A stretch of 55,609 bases of DNA. Source: Actinomadura formosensis NBRC 14204. GTDB taxonomy: Bacteria; Actinomycetota; Actinomycetes; Streptosporangiales; Streptosporangiaceae. Shown in pieces: positions 34,410 to 42,810 of the stretch (positions are counted from its first letter, which is position 1; the number at the start of each line of letters is the position of its first letter). The stretch spans positions 1-55,609 of the forward strand of contig NZ_BCQQ01000035.1 in assembly GCF_001552155.1 (NCBI RefSeq). Reading direction: 5' to 3'. A model generated the notes under the pieces. That model did no database searches. It was not told where the DNA came from and saw only the letters and a program-made list of their open reading frames with translations. A program made the translations under genes and the position numbers.

Positions 34410-35548
34410 CGTTCGCACTGGACGGCCTGGAGACGGGCCCGGCGCAGGTGTGGAGTTCGGTGCGGCTCGTCCCGCTCATCCGGGACGAGCCCGTTCCCCA
34501 CCTGCGGCTACACCGGAAGGCGTACCAAGAGCCGGTATCGGTCGTGGACGTGGGCGGCGCCGTCTACGTCTCGTTCGTCCCGCACGCCTTCGTCGCGTCC
34601 TGGAGCGACGGCGACCCGCGGCCCGCGGCCTCCTACGGGACGCGGCTGCTGGAGCGCGACACCGGGGACGCCCCGCCGCGCATGCCGGTGCGCGTCACCC
34701 GGCGCATGGCGCGCAGGGCGGGCAAGGACCGGCTCCGCTTCCTGCCGCTGCACCTGGCCGTCGAGGGCTATCTCGCACTGCACTTCGGCGGCCCCGAGAC
34801 CGCCTGGGAGGAGTGGGCGCGCAAGACCGTCGCGCACGGGCTGTCGCCGCGCTGCGAGGAGACCTATCTCGGGCTCCAGGTGCGGGGACTGGAGGACGCG
34901 CTCAGGATCTTCGAGATCCATCCCGGGCAGTGCGGCGTCATGGTCTACGTCGCGGACGCGCTGGCGAGCGCGTTCGTCGTCCCGCATCCCGACGACTACC
35001 GGGCGCTGCATCCGACGCTGGTCGAGGACCTCTTCGGCGAGCTGATCTACATGTACGGCCTGCTGGGCGCGCCCGCAGCCGACCTGTCCGCGCGCATCGA
35101 CGGCACCGGGATCGGCTCCCTGGACGACCTGCGCGCGGCGGCGGAGCTCAGGCAGGAGGAGTGGGCGTCCTTCCACGACGGGGTCATGGCCGGGCGGTTG
35201 TTCGACGCGGACGGGTCTCGCCAGGTCGTCCAGCACCTGCGCGGGTTCGAGCTTTCGCGGTTCCTGCCGTCGTTCGCGCTGCGCGAGGAGAACCACATCG
35301 GTGAGACGATCACGGACGAGGCCGGCCGCGTCGCCTACCTGAAGTCGTTCCGGCTCTCGGACGCCCAGGTCAGGCGCGGCTACCTCCTCAAGAAGCTCGC
35401 CGAGCACGACTGGCGGCTGAGCGCCACCGCCGCCGCGCTGGGCGCCGACAAGGCGGCTCTGGCGCTGCGGCTGGAGCGGGCGGGGTTCGGCTACCTGCTG
35501 CGGCAGGACGTCCTCGACCACTACCGGGCGCAGCGCCGTACTACCTGA
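34406..35548 (+). CDS. ARPP-2 domain protein
   Basis: A 380-residue protein whose start overlaps the stop of the TROVE-like gene by 4 nt. The N-terminal region (about 10-95) has the ARPP-type signature FALDGLETGPAQVWSSVRLVPLIRDEP, followed by VYVSFVPHAFVASW. The middle is alpha-helical. The last 90 residues look like a Fis-type helix-turn-helix: YLLKKLAEHDWRLSATAAALGADKAALALRLERAGFGYLL. ARPP domains have been discussed in connection with RNA-repair and conflict systems; the biochemical role is not settled. Coupling to a vWA/TROVE-like partner suggests a two-protein RNA-quality or stress-response unit. This is inference. Confidence 0.78.
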   Translation: MTFALDGLETGPAQVWSSVRLVPLIRDEPVPHLRLHRKAYQEPVSVVDVGGAVYVSFVPHAFVASWSDGDPRPAASYGTRLLERDTGDAPPRMPVRVTRRMARRAGKDRLRFLPLHLAVEGYLALHFGGPETAWEEWARKTVAHGLSPRCEETYLGLQVRGLEDALRIFEIHPGQCGVMVYVADALASAFVVPHPDDYRALHPTLVEDLFGELIYMYGLLGAPAADLSARIDGTGIGSLDDLRAAAELRQEEWASFHDGVMAGRLFDADGSRQVVQHLRGFELSRFLPSFALREENHIGETITDEAGRVAYLKSFRLSDAQVRRGYLLKKLAEHDWRLSATAAALGADKAALALRLERAGFGYLLRQDVLDHYRAQRRTT

Positions 35549-36353
35549 GCCCGGCGAACAGGTCGTCCTCCCTGCCGGGGGCCTGGACGCGGCAGCGGTG
35601 CCGGATGAACGACTCGGACGAGAACGCCGCCCGCTGCATCTCCTCCGGCAGCCGCAGCAGGAAGATGTTCTCGCCCTGGCTGGCGTGCGCCTCCAGGGCC
35701 TTGCGCTTGGCCTCCACGTGCGCGGACACGTCCACCGTGCTCGTGATCAGCTCGTCGGGGGTGCCGAAGTCGTCCGGCGGCTCGAAGTCGATCTCGATGC
35801 CCGCCTCGCGGACCGCGTCGAACATCTGCCGGATGCCCGAGCGCGGGATGGCCGCGTAGTACAGCTTGTCCGGCACGCCGCTCCTGTCCGCGGCGGCGAG
35901 CGTGATGCGGTGGGCCTGGATGTGGTCGGGATGCCCGTAGCCGCCGTTCTCGTCATAGGTGACGACGACCTGCGGGCGGTAGCGCTCCATCAGCCCGGCC
36001 AGCCGCGCCGCCGACTCGTCCGGCGGGACGTTCGCGAAGGCGCGCGGGTCGTGGTTGGCCGACCAGCCGTCCATGCCGGAGTCGCGGTAGCCGAGCAGTT
36101 CCAGATGCCCGATGCCGAGCAGCCCGGCCGACTCGCGCAGCTCGGCGAGGCGGCGCCGCGCGACCTCCTCGGCGTCGTGCCCCGGCTCGCCGGGCTTCAC
36201 CCCGGCCGAGCCGTCGCCCTGCTCACCGTTGGTGCAGGTGACGAGCACCGTCCGGATGCCCTCGGCGGCGCAGCGGGCGAGCAGGCCGCCGGTTCCGAGG
36301 ACCTCGTCGTCCGGGTGGGCGTGGACGGCCATCAGCGTGAGTTCGTGCGTCAT
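35541..36353 (-). CDS. PIG-L family deacetylase (mycothiol-type)
   Basis: A 270-residue metal-dependent deacetylase. The AHPDDE metal motif is at residues 12-17 (VHAHPDDEVLGTGG); the second site, GYGHPDHIQAH, is in the middle of the chain. The family includes MshB (deacetylates GlcNAc-inositol in mycothiol synthesis), Mca (mycothiol conjugate amidase) and enzymes acting on other N-acetylglucosaminyl compounds. Length and the ELLGYRDSGMDGW segment fit the MshB/Mca group, but I cannot choose between them, and a dedicated mshB may exist elsewhere. Its stop overlaps the end of the convergent ARPP-2 gene by 8 bp. Confidence 0.88.
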   Translation of the reverse strand: MTHELTLMAVHAHPDDEVLGTGGLLARCAAEGIRTVLVTCTNGEQGDGSAGVKPGEPGHDAEEVARRRLAELRESAGLLGIGHLELLGYRDSGMDGWSANHDPRAFANVPPDESAARLAGLMERYRPQVVVTYDENGGYGHPDHIQAHRITLAAADRSGVPDKLYYAAIPRSGIRQMFDAVREAGIEIDFEPPDDFGTPDELITSTVDVSAHVEAKRKALEAHASQGENIFLLRLPEEMQRAAFSSESFIRHRCRVQAPGREDDLFAGLR

Positions 36354-36410
36354 CCGGGCTCCTCCAGGGGTTCCGGCCGTCCACCCTACGTCCTGGACCC
36401 CCGAAGTCGA

Positions 36411-37265
36411 TCATGTCTGGGAGGTGGATTCCACCGGCGACAGGTCGGCGAGCGTCACCGGATGCGCCGGCTCGTCGAACGGGAACGACGAGGACGCCTC
36501 CAGGCCGTCCACCGTGAGCAGCTCACCGGGCGCGAGGAGCCGCCAGGCCGGGTCGTCGTCCATCCGCTCGCTGGCGAGCACGACCGCCGGGCACGCCTCC
36601 CGGTGCGCCGTCACCCGCACGTGGCCGGGCTCGCGGTCGGAGGTCAGGTGCCGGGCCGGGCCGGGCTTGTCGAACCTGGGGTTGAGCACCCACAGCTCGT
36701 GAGTATCGGGGTAGCGCAGCGCCCACAGGCGCTTCGACTCGGCCAGCAGGACGTTCAGCGCGAACACCGGCAGTTCGGCGGCGATGCGGCGGACCGCCGC
36801 GATCAGCCCGGACGCGGTGTCACCGTGCCGCCGGATCTCCGCCGTGATGTAGGCGAAGACGAGTTCGGAGTCGGTGCGCCCCTGCGTCAGCGCCCGGTCC
36901 ACGTCGGTCAGCCACGAGCCCAGCATGTCGAGGCCCCGCACCACGCCGTTGTGGGCGAACAGCCGGTCGTCCATGACGAACGGGTGGGAGTTGTGGACCT
37001 CGGGCGCCCCCGTGGAGGCGTACCGGACATGCGAGACGAACGTGTGCGACACGACGGTGCGCGCCTCGGAGTTGAAGTCGGCGTCCTGGAACGCCGCGAT
37101 GGGCGCGCGGTCGCGGACGGGCTCCTCGCCCAGCGAGAACCAGCCGAGCCCCGTCCCGTCCGGCATGCGGCGGCTCTGGAACTCCAGGCTCTCCGGCGCG
37201 TCCAGCAGCCAGAACGTGGCGTGGACGCGGGGTCCTCCCGTGGTCATCCCGAACAGGCGGCACAT
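36411..37265 (-). CDS. Class II glutamine amidotransferase
   Basis: A 284-residue protein beginning MCRLFGM. The N-terminal Cys (residue 2) becomes the Ntn-type nucleophile after Met removal. The family landmarks are RMPDGTGLGWFSLG, HVRYASTGAPEVHNSHPFV, the FAHNGVV substrate loop and TDSELVFAYI. The protein resembles the EgtC/YafJ group, which hydrolyses a gamma-glutamyl amide. EgtC removes the glutamyl group in ergothioneine synthesis, but no egt genes are near, so the substrate is unknown. It lies 57 bp upstream of the PIG-L deacetylase gene on the same strand and may be in an operon with it. Confidence 0.9.
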   Translation of the reverse strand: MCRLFGMTTGGPRVHATFWLLDAPESLEFQSRRMPDGTGLGWFSLGEEPVRDRAPIAAFQDADFNSEARTVVSHTFVSHVRYASTGAPEVHNSHPFVMDDRLFAHNGVVRGLDMLGSWLTDVDRALTQGRTDSELVFAYITAEIRRHGDTASGLIAAVRRIAAELPVFALNVLLAESKRLWALRYPDTHELWVLNPRFDKPGPARHLTSDREPGHVRVTAHREACPAVVLASERMDDDPAWRLLAPGELLTVDGLEASSSFPFDEPAHPVTLADLSPVESTSQT

Positions 37266-37357
37266 GCCGGGAGGATGCCCAGCGGGACGCCGGATATGAC
37301 ACGGGCACCGGAAAACGACCTTCGACGGCGGGCCCTCGATGGCGTACCGTCCCATGT

Positions 37358-37858
37358 ATGGGGTCGCCGGTGGTTCTCCTGGACGTGGACGGGGTTCTCA
37401 ATCCTTTCGAAAGGCCCCATCCCGGTTTCCAGCGGCACGAGTGCTCGCCGAACGGCAGGACGTTCCGGCTCTGGCTCAATCCGGAGCACGGCCCGTCCCT
37501 GCTCGATCTGGCCGAATCGGCCGGCGCGGAACTGGCCTGGGCGAGCTACTGGTGCGACCACGCCAACGTGTGGGTCGCGCCCCGGGTCGGGCTGCCGGAG
37601 CTGCCGTTCGTCCCGATCCCGCAGTTCCCCGGCATCGAGGAGGGCCGCACGCTCGGCGCCTGGAAGGCCCGGCACGTGGCCGCCTGGGCGGAGGGCCGCC
37701 CGTTCGTCTGGTTCGAGGACGAACCGGACGCCACCGAGTGCATCGCCGGTGAAACGGACGTCGCCGACCACCTCCTCGTGGAGATCGACCCGTTCCGGGG
37801 CCTGACCGACGAGCACCTCGAAACCGCCGCGGCCTGGCTCCGCGCCCTGTCCCGCTGA
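37358..37858 (+). CDS. HAD-superfamily hydrolase-like protein
   Basis: A 166-residue protein that begins MGSPVVLLDVDGVLNPFERP. This is HAD motif I (DxDGxLN) with both Asp residues. The chain then holds LAWASYWCDHANVW, where the Ser/Thr of motif II is expected, and ends with WFEDEPDATECIAGETD, which resembles motif IV acidic residues. It is close to the small group of HAD proteins annotated as secreted or cytosolic phosphatases of unknown substrate. It is divergent from the amidotransferase gene. Confidence 0.85.
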   Translation: MGSPVVLLDVDGVLNPFERPHPGFQRHECSPNGRTFRLWLNPEHGPSLLDLAESAGAELAWASYWCDHANVWVAPRVGLPELPFVPIPQFPGIEEGRTLGAWKARHVAAWAEGRPFVWFEDEPDATECIAGETDVADHLLVEIDPFRGLTDEHLETAAAWLRALSR

Positions 37859-37886
37859 CCGTCCCGCTGACGGGAACGGAGGTTCC

Positions 37887-37901
37887 ATCCGTCCAAGACG
37901 G
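37887..37901 (+). promoter_or_regulatory. TCCAAGAC element, copy 2 (methyltransferase promoter)
   Basis: The 15-bp element ATCCGTCCAAGACGG is followed 19 bp after CAAGAC by TAGCGT. It lies 54 bp before the ATG at 37955 and matches copy 1 in 14 of 15 positions. Confidence 0.7.
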
Positions 37902-37954
37902 CGTGCGGCGGGGCTCCGTAGCGTCCGGGGGACGAGATGAAGGGGGAACCGACG

Positions 37955-38962
37955 ATGTCGAGATCACCGCTGATGGACCTGGTCTTCGGCTATATGCAGG
38001 CGCAGATGATCCACGCGGCCGCCGAGATGGGCGTGGCGGACGCCCTCGCGGACGGGCCGAGAACGAGCGCGGAACTGGCGGAGGCGACCGGCACCCACGC
38101 CCCGTCCCTCCACCGGCTGCTGCGCGGCCTCGTCACCCTGGGCGCCGTGGAGCAGAAGGACCGGGACGTGTTCGCCCTCACCGCCGCCGGGCAGTGCCTC
38201 CGCGCGGACGCGCCCGATTCGATCCGCGCGCTGGTCAGGCTGTTCTGCGGCCCGGAGGTGTGGCGGACGTGGGGCGACATGACCGAGACGGTGCGCACCG
38301 GGGAGTACGCGTGGAAACGCGTCACCGGCAGGACGTCGTTCGAGTACTTCGAGTCCGACCCGGAGCTGTCGGCGACGTTCAACGCGGCGATGGCCGAGCA
38401 CACCCGCGCGGTGGTGCCCGGGGTCATCGAGGCCCACGACTTCTCCCGCTACGGGACGGTCGCGGACCTCGGCGGCGGCGACGGCACGCTGCTCGCCGCG
38501 CTCCTGCGCGCCCACCGGGACCTGCGCGGCCTGCTGTTCGACCTGCCCGCCGGGCTCGCCGCCGCGTCCGGCGCGCTCGCGGACGTCGCCGAACGGACCG
38601 AGATCGTGCCGGGCGACTTCTTCGAGGCCGTCCCCGGCGGCGCGGACGCCTACGTGCTGAAGAGCGTCCTGCACGACTGGTCCGACGAGAAGGCCACCAC
38701 CATCCTGCGCAACATCCGCGAGGCGATGCGTCCCGATGCCCGCGTCCTCATCCTGGAGCAGGTGATGCCGGAGACGGTCACGCCGGAGACCGCGGGCATC
38801 GTCCGCAACGACCTCAACATGCTGGTCTCGACGGGCGGCCGTGAGCGCACCGAGGCCGAGTTCCGGGACCTGCTGGCCGCGGCCGGATTCACCGGCGTCT
38901 CGCTCACCGGCCCGCTGCCGCCCGCGTCCTACCACGTCATCGAGGCCCACCCCGCGAGCTGA
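37955..38962 (+). CDS. SAM-dependent O-methyltransferase (dimerisation domain plus Methyltransf_2)
   Basis: A 335-residue protein. I start it at the ATG at 37955, which has GGGGGA seven bases upstream; 37937 is an alternative. The N-terminal winged-helix dimerisation domain reads MDLVFGYMQAQMIHAAAEMG and ADALADGPRTSAELAEATGTHAPSLHRLLRGL. The SAM-binding Rossmann core is ADLGGGDGTLLAALLRAH, and the catalytic region is VLKSVLHDWSDEKATTILRNI, with the His-Asp pair of plant-type and polyketide O-methyltransferases. It is probably a small-molecule methyltransferase; no biosynthetic cluster surrounds it. Its promoter carries the CCAAGAC element. Confidence 0.92.
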   Translation: MSRSPLMDLVFGYMQAQMIHAAAEMGVADALADGPRTSAELAEATGTHAPSLHRLLRGLVTLGAVEQKDRDVFALTAAGQCLRADAPDSIRALVRLFCGPEVWRTWGDMTETVRTGEYAWKRVTGRTSFEYFESDPELSATFNAAMAEHTRAVVPGVIEAHDFSRYGTVADLGGGDGTLLAALLRAHRDLRGLLFDLPAGLAAASGALADVAERTEIVPGDFFEAVPGGADAYVLKSVLHDWSDEKATTILRNIREAMRPDARVLILEQVMPETVTPETAGIVRNDLNMLVSTGGRERTEAEFRDLLAAAGFTGVSLTGPLPPASYHVIEAHPAS

Positions 38963-38989
38963 CGCCCGCCGGGGGGCGCCGGCAGGCGG

Positions 38990-39847
38990 TCATGCCTCGG
39001 TACCGCCAGGGCCGCCGCGGCCGGGCGCCGTCTCGCGGGCGTACCGCGCGGGCGGCGTCCCGACCGCGGCGGTGAAGTCGCGGGTGAAGTGCGCCTGGTC
39101 GGCATAGCCCAGCTCGGCCGCCAGCGCCGCCCAGTCGGCCGCACCGCCGGACGCGGCCCGTTCGGCGGCCTCCTGCATCCGGAACCGCCGGATCACCCAC
39201 TTCGGGCCGATGCCCACGTACTCGTGGAACAGGCGCTGCAGGCCGCGCGTGCTCAGCCCGGCCTCCGCGGCCAGCTCGCCCACCCGCACGAGGCCCGGCC
39301 GCGAAGCGATCCGCTCCACGATCGCGGCGGCCCGCTCGGCGGACGGATCGGGATCGCCGGGGGCCAGGACCGCGAGAAAGGACTCCAACCGCCCGACGGC
39401 CTCCTCCGCGCCGGCGGAGGCGAAGACCTCATCGGCGAGCGCGAGACCCGCCGAGCCGAACACCTCGTCCACCCCCGCGAACCGGCCGGTCAGCGTGGAG
39501 ACGGGCGCGTCCATGAACGGCCTGAACCCGCCCGGCCGGAAGGCCGCGCCCACCACCCGGCCCTCGTCGTGGATCTCCTCGACGAAGTCGTCCCGCACCA
39601 CGCCGACGATCCGGGCCCGTGTCGTCCCGCCGGTCAGCCGGCTCGTGAACGACATGTGGACGGACGGCCGGGTGAGCACCTGCTGCCGGTGCGGCGGCCG
39701 GCCCCGCAGATCCCACCGCAGCACCCAGAAGTACTCCACGAACGGGGCGAGCGCCGGGGCCGGCGCGATCCGCTCCACCCGGAACCGCTCCAGGCCCGCC
39801 CGCGCCCGCAGGATGCCCCGCGTCCCACCGGGCAGGGATCGTTCCAT
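38990..39847 (-). CDS. AraC-family transcriptional regulator with DUF6597-type sensor domain
   Basis: A 285-residue regulator. The N-terminal domain (about 20-150) holds APFVEYFWVLRWDLRG and HMSFTSRLTGGTTRARIVGVVRDDF and then VVGAAFRPGGFRPFM, the DUF6597 cupin-like pattern. The C-terminal AraC DNA-binding domain is VGELAAEAGLSTRGLQRLFHEYVGIGPKWVIRRFRMQEAAER and LAAELGYADQAHFTRDFTAAVGTPPARY. The start at 39847 lies 23 bp from a TTCAAGAC element shared with the divergent TIGR03086 gene. Two further copies of the element lie upstream of the VOC and methyltransferase genes. I infer that this regulator binds them. Confidence 0.92.
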   Translation of the reverse strand: MERSLPGGTRGILRARAGLERFRVERIAPAPALAPFVEYFWVLRWDLRGRPPHRQQVLTRPSVHMSFTSRLTGGTTRARIVGVVRDDFVEEIHDEGRVVGAAFRPGGFRPFMDAPVSTLTGRFAGVDEVFGSAGLALADEVFASAGAEEAVGRLESFLAVLAPGDPDPSAERAAAIVERIASRPGLVRVGELAAEAGLSTRGLQRLFHEYVGIGPKWVIRRFRMQEAAERAASGGAADWAALAAELGYADQAHFTRDFTAAVGTPPARYARETAPGRGGPGGTEA

Positions 39848-39869
39848 CGGCTCAGGCTAGCGCTGTCGC

Positions 39870-39884
39870 GTTTGTTCAAGACCG
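39870..39884. promoter_or_regulatory. TTCAAGAC element, copy 3 (AraC/TIGR03086 divergent promoter)
   Basis: The element GTTTGTTCAAGACCG is followed 19 bp after CAAGAC by TACCGT on the plus strand. It lies 59 bp before the ATG at 39944 and 22 bp upstream of the AraC start on the other strand. Confidence 0.65.
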
Positions 39885-39943
39885 GCACCGCGAACCCGCT
39901 CTACCGTGACCGTGTGTTCGAACAGATGAGCGAGGGAGAGATC

Positions 39944-40522
39944 ATGGACGTCCGGAGCCGGCTGCTTCCCGCCGCGGAGGCCGCGGCGCGGATCGTCCTG
40001 GAGATCCCCGCGGTGAAGCTGGACGCGCCGACCCCCTGCCCCGGCTGGGACGTGCGGGCGCTGGTCAACCACCTGATCCTCTGGAACGGGCGGGGCGAGT
40101 CGGCCGCGCACCGCGCGCCCGTCACCGGGCCGGGGGAGGACCACGACTTCACCGCCGAGCCGCGCTGGGCCGAGCGGTTCGAGGAGCAGGCCCGCAAGAC
40201 CGCCGAAGCGTGGCAGGACCCCGCCGCCTGGGAGGGCAAGACCAGTCTCACCGGCGACAAGGAGGGGATGCCCGCCGAGTTCATCGCCGGGATCGTCTTC
40301 GGCGAATGCGTCCTGCACGGCTGGGACCTCGCCGTCGCGACCGGCCGTGAGCCGGGCTTCCCGCCCGAGGTCGTCCAGGCCGCCTGGGAGCAGATCGTCC
40401 CCATGGCCGAGATCAGCCGGCGGTACGGGGCGTTCGGGCCCGAGGTGCCCGTGCCGGAGAACGCCCCGCTGCTCGACCGCGTCCTCGGGACGGCCGGCCG
40501 CGATCCGCGCTGGACACCCTGA
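39944..40522 (+). CDS. TIGR03086 family protein (mycothiol-dependent isomerase-like, DinB fold)
   Basis: A 192-residue protein. GGGAG lies six bases before the ATG at 39944. The sequence TPCPGWDVRALVNHLILWNGR, then EFIAGIVFGECVLHGWDLAVATGRE, is the signature of the TIGR03086 metal-binding family, related to maleylpyruvate isomerase and DinB proteins. The His residues in NHL and LHGWD are the metal ligands. Members are thought to use mycothiol in transfer or isomerisation of small molecules. The gene is divergent from the AraC regulator and carries copy 3 of the CAAGAC element, so it is probably under its control. Confidence 0.9.
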   Translation: MDVRSRLLPAAEAAARIVLEIPAVKLDAPTPCPGWDVRALVNHLILWNGRGESAAHRAPVTGPGEDHDFTAEPRWAERFEEQARKTAEAWQDPAAWEGKTSLTGDKEGMPAEFIAGIVFGECVLHGWDLAVATGREPGFPPEVVQAAWEQIVPMAEISRRYGAFGPEVPVPENAPLLDRVLGTAGRDPRWTP

Positions 40523-40580
40523 ATCCGCCGCGGTGCGGGTCCCGGCGCGAGCGGGGGCCCGCGCGCTCTACCCTTGAGAC

Positions 40581-41981
40581 ATGTCTTCGAGTTCTTCGAT
40601 CCGCGTCCGTTTCGCCCCCTCACCGACCGGCATGTTCCATGTCGGCGGCGCCCGCTCGGCGCTGTTCAACTGGGTGATGGCCGTGCAGTCGGGTGGGACG
40701 CTCGTGCTGCGGATCGAGGACACCGACGCCTCCCGCAACAGCCCCGAATGGACCGAGGGCATCATCCGGGCGCTCGCCTGGCTCGGGATCGACGGGGAGC
40801 AGTACGAAGGCCCCTACTTCCAGTCGGCGAACGCCGACAAGCACGCCGAGGCCGCCGCGAAGCTCAAGGACGCCGGCCGCGCCTACTACTGCGACTGCGG
40901 CCGGGAGGCCGTCGTCGCCCGCACCGGCGACCAGCACAGGGGCTACGACGGGTTCTGCCGCGACCGCGGCCTGGAGCCCGGCCCCGGACGCGCCCTCCGC
41001 TTCCGCACCCCCGACGAGGGGCAGACCACCGTCGTCGACCTGCTGCGCGGCAAGCCCGTCTTCGAGAACGCCGTCCTGGAGGACTTCGTCATCGCCCGCG
41101 CCGACGGCACGGTCACGTTCCTGCTCGCCAACGCCGTCGACGACATGAGCCAGGGCATCACCCACGTCGTCCGCGGCGAGGAGCACCTGTCGAACGCGCC
41201 CAAGCAGCAGCTGCTGTGGGAGGCGCTCGGCGGCGAGCCGCCCGTGTGGGCGCACGTCCCCGTCATCGTCAACGAGAAGCGGCAGAAGCTCTCCAAGCGG
41301 CGCGACAAGGTCGCCCTGGAGGACTACCGGGCCGAGGGCTACCTCGCCGAGGCCATGCGCAACTACCTGATGCTGCTCGGCTGGGCCCCGTCCGGCGACC
41401 GCGAGATCGTCCCCTGGGACGTCATCGTCGAGGAGTTCCACATCGAGGACGTCAACACCTCGCCCGCGTTCTTCGACGTCAAGAAGCTCCGCGCCATCAA
41501 CGGCGAGTACATCCGGGCCCTGCCCGCCGAGAAGTTCATCGCCGAATGCCTGCCGTTCCTGGAGCGGGCCCCCTTCGAGGTGAACGTCGCGGTCTTCGCC
41601 GAACTGGCCCCGCTCGCGCAGACCCGTGTCGCGCTGCTGTCGGAGATCGTGCAGATGATCGACTTCGCGTTCCTGGACGAGCCGCCCTTCGACGAGCAGT
41701 CCTGGAACAAGGCGATGAAGGAGCCCGCCGCCGCGATCCTCGCCGCCGCCGAAGTCGCCTACCAGGACGCCCCCTGGAACGCGACCGAGCTGAAGGACCG
41801 CCTGGAGCGCATCGGCGCCGAGCACGGCCTCAAGCTCGGCAAGACCCAGGCCCCCGTCCGCGTCGCCGTCACCGGCCGCACCGTGGGCCTGCCGCTGTTC
41901 GAGTCCCTGGAGATCCTCGGCCGCGACCGCACCCTGTCCCGCATAGCCGCCGCTCACGCCCGGCTCGAAGCGTCCTCCTGA
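40581..41981 (+). CDS. gltX: Glutamyl-tRNA synthetase (class I)
   Basis: A 466-residue enzyme that charges tRNA-Glu. The HIGH-type motif is in [20 protein letters not shown], the KMSKS-type motif is [12 protein letters not shown], and the ATP/Glu site region holds [20 protein letters not shown] CxC pair (YYCDCGRE) with a later Cys in GFCRDRG resembles the zinc insertion of bacterial GluRS. Most actinomycete housekeeping GltX proteins instead begin with a PSPTGNPHVGL motif. This sequence differs enough that it may be a second, divergent copy. No tRNA gene is adjacent. A terminator follows 10 bp after the stop. Confidence 0.93.
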   Translation: MSSSSSIRVRFAPSPTGMFHVGGARSALFNWVMAVQSGGTLVLRIEDTDASRNSPEWTEGIIRALAWLGIDGEQYEGPYFQSANADKHAEAAAKLKDAGRAYYCDCGREAVVARTGDQHRGYDGFCRDRGLEPGPGRALRFRTPDEGQTTVVDLLRGKPVFENAVLEDFVIARADGTVTFLLANAVDDMSQGITHVVRGEEHLSNAPKQQLLWEALGGEPPVWAHVPVIVNEKRQKLSKRRDKVALEDYRAEGYLAEAMRNYLMLLGWAPSGDREIVPWDVIVEEFHIEDVNTSPAFFDVKKLRAINGEYIRALPAEKFIAECLPFLERAPFEVNVAVFAELAPLAQTRVALLSEIVQMIDFAFLDEPPFDEQSWNKAMKEPAAAILAAAEVAYQDAPWNATELKDRLERIGAEHGLKLGKTQAPVRVAVTGRTVGLPLFESLEILGRDRTLSRIAAAHARLEASS

Positions 41982-41990
41982 CGGCCCCGT

Positions 41991-42015
41991 GTCCGGCCCC
42001 GGAACGGGGCCGGAC
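41991..42015. terminator. Terminator after gltX
   Basis: A 10-bp stem (GTCCGGCCCC / GGGGCCGGAC) with a 5-nt loop lies 9 bp after the gltX stop, between convergent genes. Confidence 0.85.
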
Positions 42016-42041
42016 AGGCTGTTCTCAAGGCATGCGCCCGG

Positions 42042-42695
42042 TCAGGCAGGGGGGCGCTCCTCGCCGTCCAGGGCCCGGCGGAGGCCGGTCAGGCGGTGGA
42101 TCAGTTCGTCGTACTCGTCGCGGTGTGCGCGCGGAATGCGCTTGCCGACCACCTTGGCCTGCTCCTCCACCGGGGTGAGCCGCTCGTCCAGGCGATGCCG
42201 CAGGTCGCGGTCCGTGTCCTCGCCGGGGCGGACGTTCGGGAGGGCGGCCTGGTCGCGGAGTAGCACGGCCTGCTCGCGGAGCAGCGCGGCCTGCTCGCGC
42301 AACTGCTTGTTCTTCGCGTGCAGCTCCACGAACACCGACACCTTCGCCCGCAGCACCCACGGGTCGAACGGCTTGGAGATGAAGTCGACCGCGCCCGCCG
42401 CGTAGCCGCGGAACGCGTAGTCGGGGTCGCTGTTCAGCGCCGTCAGGAAGATGATCGGCAGATCGCGGGTCTTCTTGCGGCGCTTGATGTCGCGGGCCGT
42501 CTCGAACCCGTCCATCCCCGGCATGATGACGTCCAGCAGGATGACCGCGTACTCGTCGGTGAGCAGCGCCTTCAGCGCCTCCTCCCCGGACCGCGCCCGG
42601 ACCAGCTCCTGATCGAGCGAGCTGAGGATGGCCTCCAGCGCGATCAGGTTCTCCTCGCGGTCGTCCACGAGGAGGATCTTCGCCTTGTCGTCCAC
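42042..42695 (-). CDS. Response regulator (receiver domain with coiled-coil output)
   Basis: A 217-residue protein. The start is the GTG at 42695, with GGAG upstream. The receiver domain (about 5-125) has ILLVDDREENL, the phosphoacceptor in VILLDVIMPGMDG, and the conserved Lys in DFISKPFDPW. After it come a coiled coil of repeated REQAALL/REQAVLL units and a charged C-terminal region, with no DNA-binding domain. It lies about 115 bp downstream of the large hybrid kinase gene and is transcribed in the same direction, so it is a likely phosphotransfer partner. Confidence 0.9.
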   Translation of the reverse strand: MDDKAKILLVDDREENLIALEAILSSLDQELVRARSGEEALKALLTDEYAVILLDVIMPGMDGFETARDIKRRKKTRDLPIIFLTALNSDPDYAFRGYAAGAVDFISKPFDPWVLRAKVSVFVELHAKNKQLREQAALLREQAVLLRDQAALPNVRPGEDTDRDLRHRLDERLTPVEEQAKVVGKRIPRAHRDEYDELIHRLTGLRRALDGEERPPA

Positions 42696-42810
42696 GCGCG
42701 TTCTCCGATCCCGTCCGCCGCCGGCCGCATGAGCCCCCACCATGAGCCCCCACCACGGGCTCCCACCACGGGCCCCCACGGCGACCCTACTGCCCGGGCG
42801 TCTCCTCTCT

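Noticed and set aside
35598..37805. 735-residue open frame on the plus strand
   Set aside because: It runs antisense to two well-supported genes (PIG-L and amidotransferase) and has shadow-type composition.
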